Source: Nocardia concava NBRC 100430
GTDB taxonomy: Bacteria; Actinomycetota; Actinomycetes; Mycobacteriales; Mycobacteriaceae
NCBI RefSeq assembly: GCF_000308815.1
Contig: NZ_BAFX01000061.1
Coordinates: 1-64,000 of the forward strand
Length of the DNA stretch: 64,000 nt
Reading direction: 5' to 3'
The notes under the pieces were generated by a model. That model made no database searches. It saw nothing but the letters and a program-made list of their open reading frames with translations, and was not told where the DNA came from. This document shows, piece after piece, positions 56,245-64,000 of the stretch. Both the position numbers and the translations under genes were made by a program. Position 1 is the stretch's first letter. Each line of letters opens with the position of its first letter.

Positions 56245-56298
56245 GTCTGCCACCCTGCCGGGCGCGAGGCGTACCGGGCCAGTGTCGGGGAAGACACC

Positions 56299-57252
56299 AT
56301 GGGGTACTTTCTTGCCATGCATCGTGTGGTGGCTCTGGTGCGGCCGGTGCAGCCGGTCTTCGAACTCGGGTGTGCCGTCGAGGTATTCGGTACGCGGCGG
56401 GGCGGGGTGGCGCAGCACTACGAGTTCGAGGTCTGCACCGAGAAACCCGGCCCGGTACCGAGTTCGGCCGGGTACGCGATGTTCGTTGAACGTGACCTGT
56501 CGGCGCTGGAGACCGCGGATACCGTCCTCATCCCGGGCTGGCATCCGCCCGAGGAACCGTTGTCCGACCGAGTGCGTGCAGCGCTGCTGCGCGCCCACGC
56601 CCGCGGGGCGCGACTCGCCACCATTTGCTCCGGAGTGTTCGCGCTGGCCCGCACCGGATTACTCGACGGTCGTTCGGCCACCACCCATTGGGCGGCGGCC
56701 GCGAACCTACAGCGCGAATTCCCTGCCGTACGGGTGGAGCCGGACCGTCTGTATATCGACCACGGCGACGTCGCCACCAGCGCCGGAGCCGGCGCGGGCA
56801 TCGACCTGTGCCTGCATCTGGTCCGGCAAGACCATGGCCCCGCCCATGCCGCCCTGCTCGCCCGCCACATGGTGATGCCCCCGCACCGCGAGGGCGGCCA
56901 ACTCCAATACGCCCCGACGCCACCACCGGGCGAGTCCCTCGACGGCCTGCTCGACTGGGCGGAAACCCGGCTCGCAACGCCACTCTCGGTAGCCGACATG
57001 GCCGCCCACCTCAACATCTCCCCGCGCACCCTGGCCCGCCGCTTCACCGACCAACTCGGCACCAGCCCCGGTGCATGGCTGCTGAGTCGCCGTGTGTCCC
57101 AGGCCCGCACCCTCCTCGAGGAGACCGACCTCCCGGTCGAGGCCATTGCCGCCCGAGTCGGCCTCGCCTCGCCGGTCAACCTCCGCCGCCGCTTCCGCGC
57201 TCAGGTGGGCACCACCCCGGCCGCCTACCGCCGCGCATTCCGCACATCGTGA
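56299..57252 (+). CDS. AraC-type regulator with a DJ-1/PfpI-like N-terminal domain (FtrA/GlxA-like)
   Basis: A 317-residue regulator. The N-terminal domain (about 7-175) is DJ-1/PfpI-like: VVALVRPVQPVFELGCAVEVFG, then LATICSGVFALARTGLLDGR, with a Cys at the nucleophile elbow. The C-terminal AraC HTH covers about 205-310: ADMAAHLNISPRTLARRFTD and EAIAARVGLASPVNLRRRF. The ATG at 56299 follows GGGGAAG; an alternative ATG is at 56317. It is divergent from the cupin gene, which is its likely target. Confidence 0.9.
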   Translation: MGYFLAMHRVVALVRPVQPVFELGCAVEVFGTRRGGVAQHYEFEVCTEKPGPVPSSAGYAMFVERDLSALETADTVLIPGWHPPEEPLSDRVRAALLRAHARGARLATICSGVFALARTGLLDGRSATTHWAAAANLQREFPAVRVEPDRLYIDHGDVATSAGAGAGIDLCLHLVRQDHGPAHAALLARHMVMPPHREGGQLQYAPTPPPGESLDGLLDWAETRLATPLSVADMAAHLNISPRTLARRFTDQLGTSPGAWLLSRRVSQARTLLEETDLPVEAIAARVGLASPVNLRRRFRAQVGTTPAAYRRAFRTS

Positions 57253-57269
57253 TTCACCGGCGCGGCCGG

Positions 57270-58796
57270 TCAGGTCGAGTGGAGGCCAGGCTCACGGTCG
57301 GCGCTCAGGCCTAGGACTTCGGGGGCGTGGAGGCGGACGAAGATTCGGGCGACTTCGGGGGTGGGCTGGGCTCGGGTCAGGCGGCTGACGGCGATCATGG
57401 TCAGGAAAGACAGAGGGACACTTACGGCTGCGGGGTAGCTCAGGATTGCGGCGGGCCAGCCGTTGGCGATTCGGTCCGGGATGCCGCCTGCTACCGAAAT
57501 TGCTGTTGCTGCACCGGAAGTGAGGCCGCCGGTGATCAAGCCTGCTGCTGCACCTGGGGCGGTGAGGCCGCGCCACCAGATGCCCAGGGTGAGCAGGGGA
57601 CAGAGGGTCGATGCCGCTACCGAGAAGGCCAGGCCGACTGTGCGGGAGAGGTCGAGGGAGACTACGACCAGTGAAAGGGCCAGGGGGACAGCGCCTGCGA
57701 TGAGGGCCGCCAGTCGGAAATCGCGGATTCGGCCGCGGAGGAGGTCGGTGCTGACTACGCCCGCGATGCTGACCAGTAGGCCGGATGAAGTGGATAGAAA
57801 AGCGGCCAGAGCACCTGCGGCGACGAGCGCGCCCAGCAGTTGACCTGCCAATCCGCCCAGTACTGATTCGGGGAGGAGTAGGACGGCGGCGTCTGAGGCG
57901 TCGGAGCCTAGGACCTGGGGTGTGAAGACTCTGGCGAAAGCGCCTAGCAGGGTGGGGAACAGGTAGAAGACGCCGACCATGCCGATTACCGTTGCGGCCG
58001 TTGCGCGGGCGGCGCGGCCGTCGGGGTTTGTGTAGAAGCGGACCAGGACGTGGGGGAGACCCATGGTGCCCAGGAAGGTCGCGACGATCAGGGAGTAGAC
58101 CGCGTAGAGGGGGTGGGGGCCGCCGAAGCCGCCGCCGGGGCGCAGCCAGGGGCCGAGATCGGTTGTCGCCGGGCGGTTGCCGAGGAAGTGGGCGGCCAGC
58201 ACCAGGGCGGGGAGGGCGACGGCGGTCAGCTTCAGCCAGTACTGGAAGGCTTGGACGAAGGTGATCGAGCGCATCCCGCCGCCGGCGACGGTGGCGATGA
58301 CGATGGCCGCGACCGCGACCGCCCCCACCCAGCCGGGTACGCCCAGCAGGATTCGCAGTGTCAGGCCCGCGCCCTGGAACTGCGGGATCAGGTACACCGC
58401 GCAGACGAGCACCACGACAAGCGCTGCCAAACGTCGCAAACGCAAAGAGCCGAGCCGGAATTCGGTGAAATCCGGGACCGTGTACGCCCCCGAGCGTCGT
58501 AGGGGTGCCGCGACGAAGAGCAGCAAGCCCAGATAGCCCGCCGTGAAACCGACCGGGTACCACAGGGCGTCCGCTCCGTATTTGGCGATCAGCCCGGCGA
58601 CGCCGAGAAATGAGGCGGCGGAGAGGTATTCACCCGAGATGGCCGCCGCGTTCCACCGGGGCCCCACACTGCGGGAGGCGACCAGGAAGTCGGAGGTGGT
58701 GCGCGCCAGCCGCACTCCGTACACGGCGATCCCGACTGTCGCCACGGCGGCGGCCAGCAGTGCGATCAGCGTGATAGGCGAGGTGTGCGAATCCAT
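57270..58796 (-). CDS. Sodium:solute symporter (SSS family), second copy
   Basis: A 508-residue transporter with about 13 helices. The motifs DFLVASRSVGPRWNAAAISGEYLSAASFLG, VPDFTEFRLGSLRLRRLA and GTMGLPHVLVRFYTNPDGRAA show that it is closely related to the ActP-like protein at 53014-54648, but with an extended N-terminal sequence difference. It is the last gene of an operon with a small membrane protein, a LytTR regulator and a LytS-like kinase, so it is probably induced by its own substrate. Confidence 0.92.
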   Translation of the reverse strand: MDSHTSPITLIALLAAAVATVGIAVYGVRLARTTSDFLVASRSVGPRWNAAAISGEYLSAASFLGVAGLIAKYGADALWYPVGFTAGYLGLLLFVAAPLRRSGAYTVPDFTEFRLGSLRLRRLAALVVVLVCAVYLIPQFQGAGLTLRILLGVPGWVGAVAVAAIVIATVAGGGMRSITFVQAFQYWLKLTAVALPALVLAAHFLGNRPATTDLGPWLRPGGGFGGPHPLYAVYSLIVATFLGTMGLPHVLVRFYTNPDGRAARATAATVIGMVGVFYLFPTLLGAFARVFTPQVLGSDASDAAVLLLPESVLGGLAGQLLGALVAAGALAAFLSTSSGLLVSIAGVVSTDLLRGRIRDFRLAALIAGAVPLALSLVVVSLDLSRTVGLAFSVAASTLCPLLTLGIWWRGLTAPGAAAGLITGGLTSGAATAISVAGGIPDRIANGWPAAILSYPAAVSVPLSFLTMIAVSRLTRAQPTPEVARIFVRLHAPEVLGLSADREPGLHST

Positions 58797-58819
58797 CTCA
58801 GAGTCCGGTCCAATCCATC

Positions 58820-59185
58820 TCAGTCCCTGGTCAATTCGTTGAAGTCGCGTTCATTGCGCTCGGCCAGCCGGGTGTAGATCCTGCCCACGACGTACAACAG
58901 CGGATACGCCGCCGCTCCCAACAACAGCCACGGCAGCCGGATTCCGAACACCGTCGCCGTCCCGAGCGGCCCCAGAAAAACCAGCGGCAGCGCACCCAGC
59001 ACGACCACGGTCACCAACCCCAGCCGCGCCGCCAGCCCGAATTGCGCCCGGATCAACCCCCCGATCAGCACCGCCCCCACCTCGGTCTGCTCGGCCACCT
59101 CCACTCGCGCCCGCACCACCCGCGCCCCCCGCCGCTCGGCCAACACCACCCGTTCCCGCACCGGCTTCCGCTGCTCAGCGTTCAT
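58820..59185 (-). CDS. Small membrane protein accessory to the symporter
   Basis: A 121-residue protein with a charged N-terminal half (RKPVRERVVLAERRGARVVR) and two helices at about 53-75 and 79-100. The position next to the SSS symporter is analogous to DUF485 beside ActP, but the sequence is not recognisably DUF485. Its ATG overlaps the LytTR regulator stop by 4 bases. Confidence 0.8.
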   Translation of the reverse strand: MNAEQRKPVRERVVLAERRGARVVRARVEVAEQTEVGAVLIGGLIRAQFGLAARLGLVTVVVLGALPLVFLGPLGTATVFGIRLPWLLLGAAAYPLLYVVGRIYTRLAERNERDFNELTRD

Positions 59186-59988
59186 CGCCCGCCTCGGGTG
59201 CGGGGCGATGCGGGGATGAGGCGTTGCTTGAGTTCGCGGACCTGGCGGCGGGCTACCGGCAACTCGACGGCGGGGGAGGGGCCGACGGCGCGGAGACAGA
59301 CGACCGTGCTGGTGCCGACGGTGCGGAGGCCGGTGACCTCGCGGAGGGCGACCAGGTAGGAGCGGTGGACTCGGACGAAACCTGCCTCGCGCCAGCGGTT
59401 CTCCAGTTCGGAGAGGGGGATTCGGACCAGATGGGAGGCGGATTCGGTGTGTAGGCGGGCGTAGTCGCCGTCGGCTTCTACCCAGTTCACGCTGTCGCGG
59501 GCGACCAGGGTGGTGACGCCGCCGAGTTCGACGGGGATGACGGCGTGGGGGTCGGTTGGTTCGGGCTGTGGGCGTTCGGTTGTGCGGGCGGACGGGGCGT
59601 GGCCGGTGGCGATTCGGCGGACCGATTCGGCCAGGCGGGCTTCGCGGATGGGTTTCAGGAGGTAGTCGACCGCGCCCAGGTCGAAGGCGGCCACCGCGCG
59701 GTCGTCGTGGGCGGTTACGAAAACCACGGCGGGCGGCGACGCGAATTCCGAGAGGATTCCGGCCAATTCCATGCCGTCGAGGCCGGGCATGTTGATGTCG
59801 AGGAAGACCGCGTCGACGGGGTGGGCGCGCAGGACGCGCAGGGCCGAGGTGGCGTCGGCGGCCTGGTGGATTTCGCCGACCTCGGGGCGAGTGCGCAGCA
59901 GGTAGACCAGCTCGTCCAGAGCGGGCTTCTCGTCGTCGACGGCCAGTACGCGCAGTGCGCCCGGCCCATTCACGGTGGTCTGAGTCAC
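59182..59988 (-). CDS. LytTR-family response regulator
   Basis: A 268-residue regulator. The receiver domain is at about 12-130 (LRVLAVDDEKPALDELVYLL, phospho-Asp in DAVFLDINMPGLDG, VTAHDDRAVAAFD, VDYLLKPIREARLAESV). The LytTR DNA-binding domain follows at about 150-250 (SVNWVEADGDYARLHTES, RVHRSYLVALREVTGL). It is transcribed after the LytS-like kinase (54-base gap) and overlaps the small membrane protein gene. LytTR systems in actinobacteria often control a linked carboxylate or pyruvate symporter. Confidence 0.92.
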   Translation of the reverse strand: MTQTTVNGPGALRVLAVDDEKPALDELVYLLRTRPEVGEIHQAADATSALRVLRAHPVDAVFLDINMPGLDGMELAGILSEFASPPAVVFVTAHDDRAVAAFDLGAVDYLLKPIREARLAESVRRIATGHAPSARTTERPQPEPTDPHAVIPVELGGVTTLVARDSVNWVEADGDYARLHTESASHLVRIPLSELENRWREAGFVRVHRSYLVALREVTGLRTVGTSTVVCLRAVGPSPAVELPVARRQVRELKQRLIPASPRTRGGR

Positions 59989-60042
59989 AACGGGGTCATC
60001 GTACGGTGCGGTTTGTCCGATAGGAGAGGGGTGGGCGAACCG

Positions 60043-61227
60043 TCAGGGGTGGATGCCGGCGCGGAATTTAGGAATGCGCATGATGACCTTGGTGCCTGCC
60101 CGGGGCGCGGTTTCGACGATCAAGCCGTAGTCGTCGCCGAAGGCGGCGCGCAGGCGGTCGTCCACATTGGCCAGGCCGATATGGGCGGATTCGCCGGAAG
60201 GGGCGTCGGCGGAGTTCTTTTCGACGGCATCGAGCGCGCCGGAGCGGAGCAGGTCGGGATCCATGCCGACGCCGTCGTCCTCGATGGTGATGACGCAGTC
60301 GGTGCCTTCGTCGGCGGCGATGAGGGTCAAGGTGCCGCCGGACGGTTGCGGAGCCAGGCCGTGGCGGACCGCGTTCTCGACCAGCGGCTGCAAGGCCAGG
60401 AACGGCAGGACCACGCCCAGCACCTCCGGAGCTACCTGGAGCCGGACCTGCAGGGCGTCGCCGAATCGGGCGCGCTCGAGCACCAGGTACCGGTCGATGT
60501 TCTTCAATTCGTCGGCCAGCACGGTGAATTCGCCCGCGGTGCGGAAGGAATACCGGGTGAAGTCGGCGAAATCGAGGATGAGCTCCCGCGCCCGCGCCGG
60601 ATCGGTGCGCACGAACGACGCGATCGTGTTCAACGCGTTGTAGATGAAATGCGGGCTGATCTGCGCCCGCAGCGCCCGCACCTCCGCGCGGTCGAGCCGG
60701 GCGCGGGAGGCGTCGAGTTCGGCCAATTCGATGTGCCCGCAGGCATATCGGGCCACCTCCGCGACCGCGCCCAGCATCCCTGGATCGGGCTGCCCGGTGA
60801 CGACCGCGCCCAGCGCACCCGCCATACCCCCGTATTCGGTGGACAGCGGCTGGGCGATGACGGTGTGCGCCCCCGCGCCGGGACCGGCGACCAGCAGCGG
60901 TCGCGCGGTGGAAATGGCCCGCCGCGCCGCATCGATGAAGATGTCCGCCAACTCCGGATGCGGCCCCTCCCAAGCCAGCAACGTGCCCTCGGCATCGGCG
61001 ATGCCCAGCGCCTGCGCCCCGGTCAACGCGCGCAGATGCGGTGCGGCCTCGGCCGCGGAGTCGGCGGTCAATCCCCGCCGCAGCGGGCGCGCCGCCTCGG
61101 AGGCGGTGTGCAGGACCGTGTGCACCGCGCGTTCGGCGGGCGTGGTCACCGTGCGCCGGGTGCGCGGCCAGGCCAGCAGCGCGCCCGCGATCAGCACACC
61201 CGAGACCAGGATGGCGGCGGTAGTCAT
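60043..61227 (-). CDS. LytS/YehU-like sensor histidine kinase
   Basis: A 394-residue kinase. One N-terminal helix is at about 3-20, and a GAF-like region at about 60-170. The His_kinase domain has ALRAQISPHFIYNALNTIAS, with the phospho-His near residue 196. The ATPase part includes LALQPLVENAVRHGLAP, VITIEDDGVGMDPDLLRSG and AHIGLANVDDRLRAAFG. A short membrane anchor instead of the many-helix 5TM domain of LytS suggests a cytoplasmic or envelope-near signal. It is the first gene of the four-gene operon. Confidence 0.92.
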   Translation of the reverse strand: MTTAAILVSGVLIAGALLAWPRTRRTVTTPAERAVHTVLHTASEAARPLRRGLTADSAAEAAPHLRALTGAQALGIADAEGTLLAWEGPHPELADIFIDAARRAISTARPLLVAGPGAGAHTVIAQPLSTEYGGMAGALGAVVTGQPDPGMLGAVAEVARYACGHIELAELDASRARLDRAEVRALRAQISPHFIYNALNTIASFVRTDPARARELILDFADFTRYSFRTAGEFTVLADELKNIDRYLVLERARFGDALQVRLQVAPEVLGVVLPFLALQPLVENAVRHGLAPQPSGGTLTLIAADEGTDCVITIEDDGVGMDPDLLRSGALDAVEKNSADAPSGESAHIGLANVDDRLRAAFGDDYGLIVETAPRAGTKVIMRIPKFRAGIHP

Positions 61228-61457
61228 GCCGTCCCGCGCGGGCCGGTCATGCCACTCGCGCGCGGGCGATTGCGCCGCAACCTGTTCATGGCCTGATTAT
61301 CACTGAGCCGTTGCCGCAGTGGCATTCACCACCTCCGGTGCGGAGTTCGCCACGTCCGCCGCCGCTGAACTGGCGACACGCGAGGACGCCACGCCGATCT
61401 TGCGACCCGCCCCGCGTGCCTTCGGAACCTGTCGGCGGGTGCACTTAAGATGGCCGG

Positions 61458-64000
61458 GTGTCAGCCTCGTCGGGATCATTCGTCCATCTCCACAACCACA
61501 CCGAGTACTCGATGCTCGACGGCGCGGCGAAGATCACGCCCTTGTTCAAAGAGGCGACACGACTGGGCATGACCGCCGTCGGCATGTCCGACCACGGCAA
61601 TATGTACGGCGCCTCGGAGTTCTACAACTCCGCCAAGAAGCAGGGCATCAAGCCGATCATCGGCATCGAGGCCTACATCGCGCCGGAGTCCCGGTTCAAC
61701 ACCAAGCGCGTGCTGTGGGGCGACCCGTCGCAGAAGTCCGATGACGTCTCCGGTTCGGGTTCCTACACCCACATGACCATGGTCGCCGAGAACGCGACCG
61801 GTCTGCGCAACCTGTTCAAGCTGTCGAGCCTCGCCTCCATCGAGGGCCAGCTCGGCAAGTGGGCGCGCATGGACGCCGACATCATCGCCGAGCACGCCGA
61901 GGGCATCATCGCCACCACCGGCTGCCCCTCGGGCGAGGTGCAGACCCGCCTGCGCCTGGGCCACGAACGCGAGGCCCTCGAAGCCGCGGCCAAGTGGCAG
62001 GAGATCTTCGGCCCGGAGAACTTCTTCCTCGAGATCATGGACCACGGCCTGTCCATCGAACGCCGGGTGCGCGAGGGCCTGCTCGAGGTCGGCAAGAAGC
62101 TCGGCATCCCGCCGCTGGCCACCAACGACTGCCACTACGTGCACGAGCACGACGCGGCCAATCACGAAGCGCTGCTGTGCATTCAGACCGGCAAGACGCT
62201 CTCGGACCCGACCCGCTTCAAGTTCGACGGCTCCGGCTACTACCTGAAGTCCGCCGAGGAGATGCGCGCCATCTGGGACGCGGAAGTCCCCGGCGCCTGC
62301 GACAACACGGTCCTCATCGGTGAGCGCGTCCAGTCCTACGAGGATGTCTGGGCCCACCGCGACCGGATGCCGATCTTCCCGGTCCCCGAGGGCGAGACGC
62401 AGGCCAGCTGGCTGCGCAAGGAGGTCATGCGCGGCCTGGACCGGCGCTTCCTCAAGGGTGTTCCGCCCGAGTACATCACGCGCGCCGACTACGAGATCGG
62501 CGTCATCAACGAGATGGGCTTCCCGGCCTACTTCCTCATCGTCGCCGACCTCATCACCTACGCCCGCAGCGTCGGCATCAATGTCGGCCCGGGCCGTGGT
62601 TCGGCGGCCGGCTCGCTGGTCGCCTACGCCATGGGCATCACGAACATCGACCCGATTCCGCACGGTCTGCTGTTCGAGCGCTTCCTCAACCCGGAGCGCG
62701 TGTCCATGCCCGATATCGATATCGACTTCGACGATCGCCGCCGCGGTGAGATGGTCCGCTACGCCACCGAGAAGTGGGGTACCGACCGGGTCGCCCAGGT
62801 GATCACCTTCGGTACCATTAAAACCAAAGCGGCGCTGAAGGACTCGGCGCGCGTGCAGTTCGGTCAGCCGGGCTTCGCCATCGCGGATCAGATCTCCAAG
62901 GCGCTGCCGCCGCCGATCATGGCCAAGGACATTCCGCTCTCGGGCATCATGGACCCGGAGCACGAGCGGTACAAAGAGGCCGCCGAGGTCCGCGAGCTCA
63001 TCAATACGAACCCGGACGTCAACAAGATCTACGAGACCGCGCGCGGTCTGGAAGGTCTGATCCGCAACGCCGGTGTGCACGCCTGTGCCGTGATCATGTC
63101 CAGCGAGCCGCTGACCGACGCGATCCCGGTGTGGAAGCGCGCGCAGGACGGCGCGATCATCACCGGCTGGGACTACCCGTCGTGTGAGGCCATCGGCCTG
63201 TTGAAGATGGACTTCCTGGGCCTGCGCAACCTGACGGTCATCGGTGACGCGCTGGTCAATATCAAGAACAACCGCGGCATCGAACTCGACCTCGACACGC
63301 TGCCCCTGGAAGATCCCGCCACCTACGAATTGCTCGCGCGCGGTGACACTCTCGGCGTCTTCCAGCTCGACGGTGGCGCCATGCGAGACCTGCTGCGCCG
63401 CATGATCCCCACCGGCTTCGAGGACATCGTCGCCGTGCTCGCGCTGTACCGCCCCGGCCCCATGGGCATGAACGCGCACAACGACTACGCCGACCGCAAG
63501 AACGGGCGGCAAGAGGTCAAGCCGATTCACCCCGAATTGGAAGAGCCTCTGAAGGACATCCTGCGTGATACCTACGGCCTGATCGTGTATCAGGAGCAGA
63601 TCATGCAGATCGCGCAGAAGGTGGCCGGGTACTCCCTCGGCCGAGCAGACATTCTGCGTCGCGCCATGGGTAAGAAGAAGGCCGAGGTCCTCGAGGCCGA
63701 ATTCGAGGGCTTCGAAAAGGGCATGCTGGAGAACGGTTTCTCCAAGCCCGCCATCAAGGCGCTGTGGGACACGATTCTCCCGTTCGCCGGTTACGCGTTC
63801 AACAAATCGCACGCCGCGGGCTACGGCCTGGTGTCGTTCTGGACCGCGTACCTCAAGGCCAACTACCCCGCCGAGTACATGGCCGGTCTGCTCACCTCCG
63901 TCGGTGACGACAAGGACAAGGCCGCCGTCTATCTCGCCGACTGCCGCCGCCTGGGCATCCAGGTGCTGCCGCCCGACGTCAACGAGTCCGAGATCGAATT
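61458..64000 (+). CDS. dnaE: DNA polymerase III subunit alpha (partial, runs off the window)
   Basis: The first 847 codons of the replicative polymerase are visible. The PHP domain starts with [20 protein letters not shown] and continues with [20 protein letters not shown]. The catalytic polymerase domain has [39 protein letters not shown] and the [19 protein letters not shown] motif. [30 protein letters not shown] follows near the end of the visible part. The length and the PHP start fit DnaE1. The GTG at 61458 was chosen because it gives the canonical N-terminus. No stop is reached. Confidence 0.97.
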   Translation, partial: MSASSGSFVHLHNHTEYSMLDGAAKITPLFKEATRLGMTAVGMSDHGNMYGASEFYNSAKKQGIKPIIGIEAYIAPESRFNTKRVLWGDPSQKSDDVSGSGSYTHMTMVAENATGLRNLFKLSSLASIEGQLGKWARMDADIIAEHAEGIIATTGCPSGEVQTRLRLGHEREALEAAAKWQEIFGPENFFLEIMDHGLSIERRVREGLLEVGKKLGIPPLATNDCHYVHEHDAANHEALLCIQTGKTLSDPTRFKFDGSGYYLKSAEEMRAIWDAEVPGACDNTVLIGERVQSYEDVWAHRDRMPIFPVPEGETQASWLRKEVMRGLDRRFLKGVPPEYITRADYEIGVINEMGFPAYFLIVADLITYARSVGINVGPGRGSAAGSLVAYAMGITNIDPIPHGLLFERFLNPERVSMPDIDIDFDDRRRGEMVRYATEKWGTDRVAQVITFGTIKTKAALKDSARVQFGQPGFAIADQISKALPPPIMAKDIPLSGIMDPEHERYKEAAEVRELINTNPDVNKIYETARGLEGLIRNAGVHACAVIMSSEPLTDAIPVWKRAQDGAIITGWDYPSCEAIGLLKMDFLGLRNLTVIGDALVNIKNNRGIELDLDTLPLEDPATYELLARGDTLGVFQLDGGAMRDLLRRMIPTGFEDIVAVLALYRPGPMGMNAHNDYADRKNGRQEVKPIHPELEEPLKDILRDTYGLIVYQEQIMQIAQKVAGYSLGRADILRRAMGKKKAEVLEAEFEGFEKGMLENGFSKPAIKALWDTILPFAGYAFNKSHAAGYGLVSFWTAYLKANYPAEYMAGLLTSVGDDKDKAAVYLADCRRLGIQVLPPDVNESEIE

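Noticed and set aside
59545..61296. Long + strand open frame of 583 codons
   Set aside because: Antisense to the LytS/LytTR pair.
61476..63812. Very long open frame (778 codons) on the - strand
   Set aside because: It is the antisense shadow of dnaE; high GC gives long open frames opposite real genes, and it shows no family motif.

Overview
The window comes from a high-GC actinomycete that makes mycolic acids, most likely Nocardia or a close relative. The evidence is a division cluster in the mycobacterial style (murD-ftsW-murC-ftsQ-ftsZ-pgeF-yggS-sepF-yggT-wag31), an Emb arabinosyltransferase, an Ag85-like esterase, an MTB12-like lipoprotein, a 13E12-type DUF222/HNH protein and a CtpE-like P-type ATPase. 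No IS element, prophage, CRISPR array, rRNA or tRNA was found. The genus is inferred from gene content, not from a marker gene.

Layout. 0-10 kb holds the end of the dcw cluster on the + strand. murG is missing from its usual place between ftsW and murC. 10-13.6 kb holds ileS behind a translational T-box leader, closed by a very strong hairpin. 13.6-18.9 kb is an accessory block of regulator/target pairs, each with a visible palindromic operator: a TetR with a small membrane protein and a tandem carboxymuconolactone decarboxylase; a TetR with ohr; a MarR with an exporter-like membrane protein; also an NlpC/P60 hydrolase. 18.9-30.5 kb is envelope and housekeeping: Ag85-like esterase, galU, dinB, MTB12-like lipoprotein, emb, two lipoproteins, lspA and rluD. 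30.5-34.2 kb holds a GAP-family membrane protein and an inositol-monophosphatase-like gene, both apparently frameshifted, then the 13E12-type protein and a spacer of unusual composition.

34.6-41.5 kb holds a PPOX-fold protein, an acyl-ACP thioesterase, an ADP-ribosylglycohydrolase, PhzF, a CtpE-like ATPase and RarD. 41.5-47.0 kb is a NitT/TauT-type ABC importer divergent from a CitA/DcuS-like two-component system. The kinase gene carries a 75-bp palindromic repeat inserted in frame, and a second copy lies in the intergenic region near 18.9 kb. 47.1-51.0 kb holds a VOC protein with an apparent AUC start, a methyltransferase, a lipoprotein hydrolase and a beta-lactamase-fold esterase. 51.0-61.3 kb holds two sodium/solute-symporter cassettes: DUF485-actP-acs, and LytS-LytTR-small membrane protein-SSS. 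Between them sit a CGNR zinc-finger protein, a 59-residue zinc-ribbon candidate, a cupin and an AraC/DJ-1 regulator. dnaE starts at 61458 and runs off the end.

How the genes work together. The first 10 kb builds peptidoglycan and the division and polar-growth machinery. galU, emb, the esterase, lspA and the lipoproteins serve the cell envelope. The two SSS cassettes and acs point to uptake and activation of short carboxylates.
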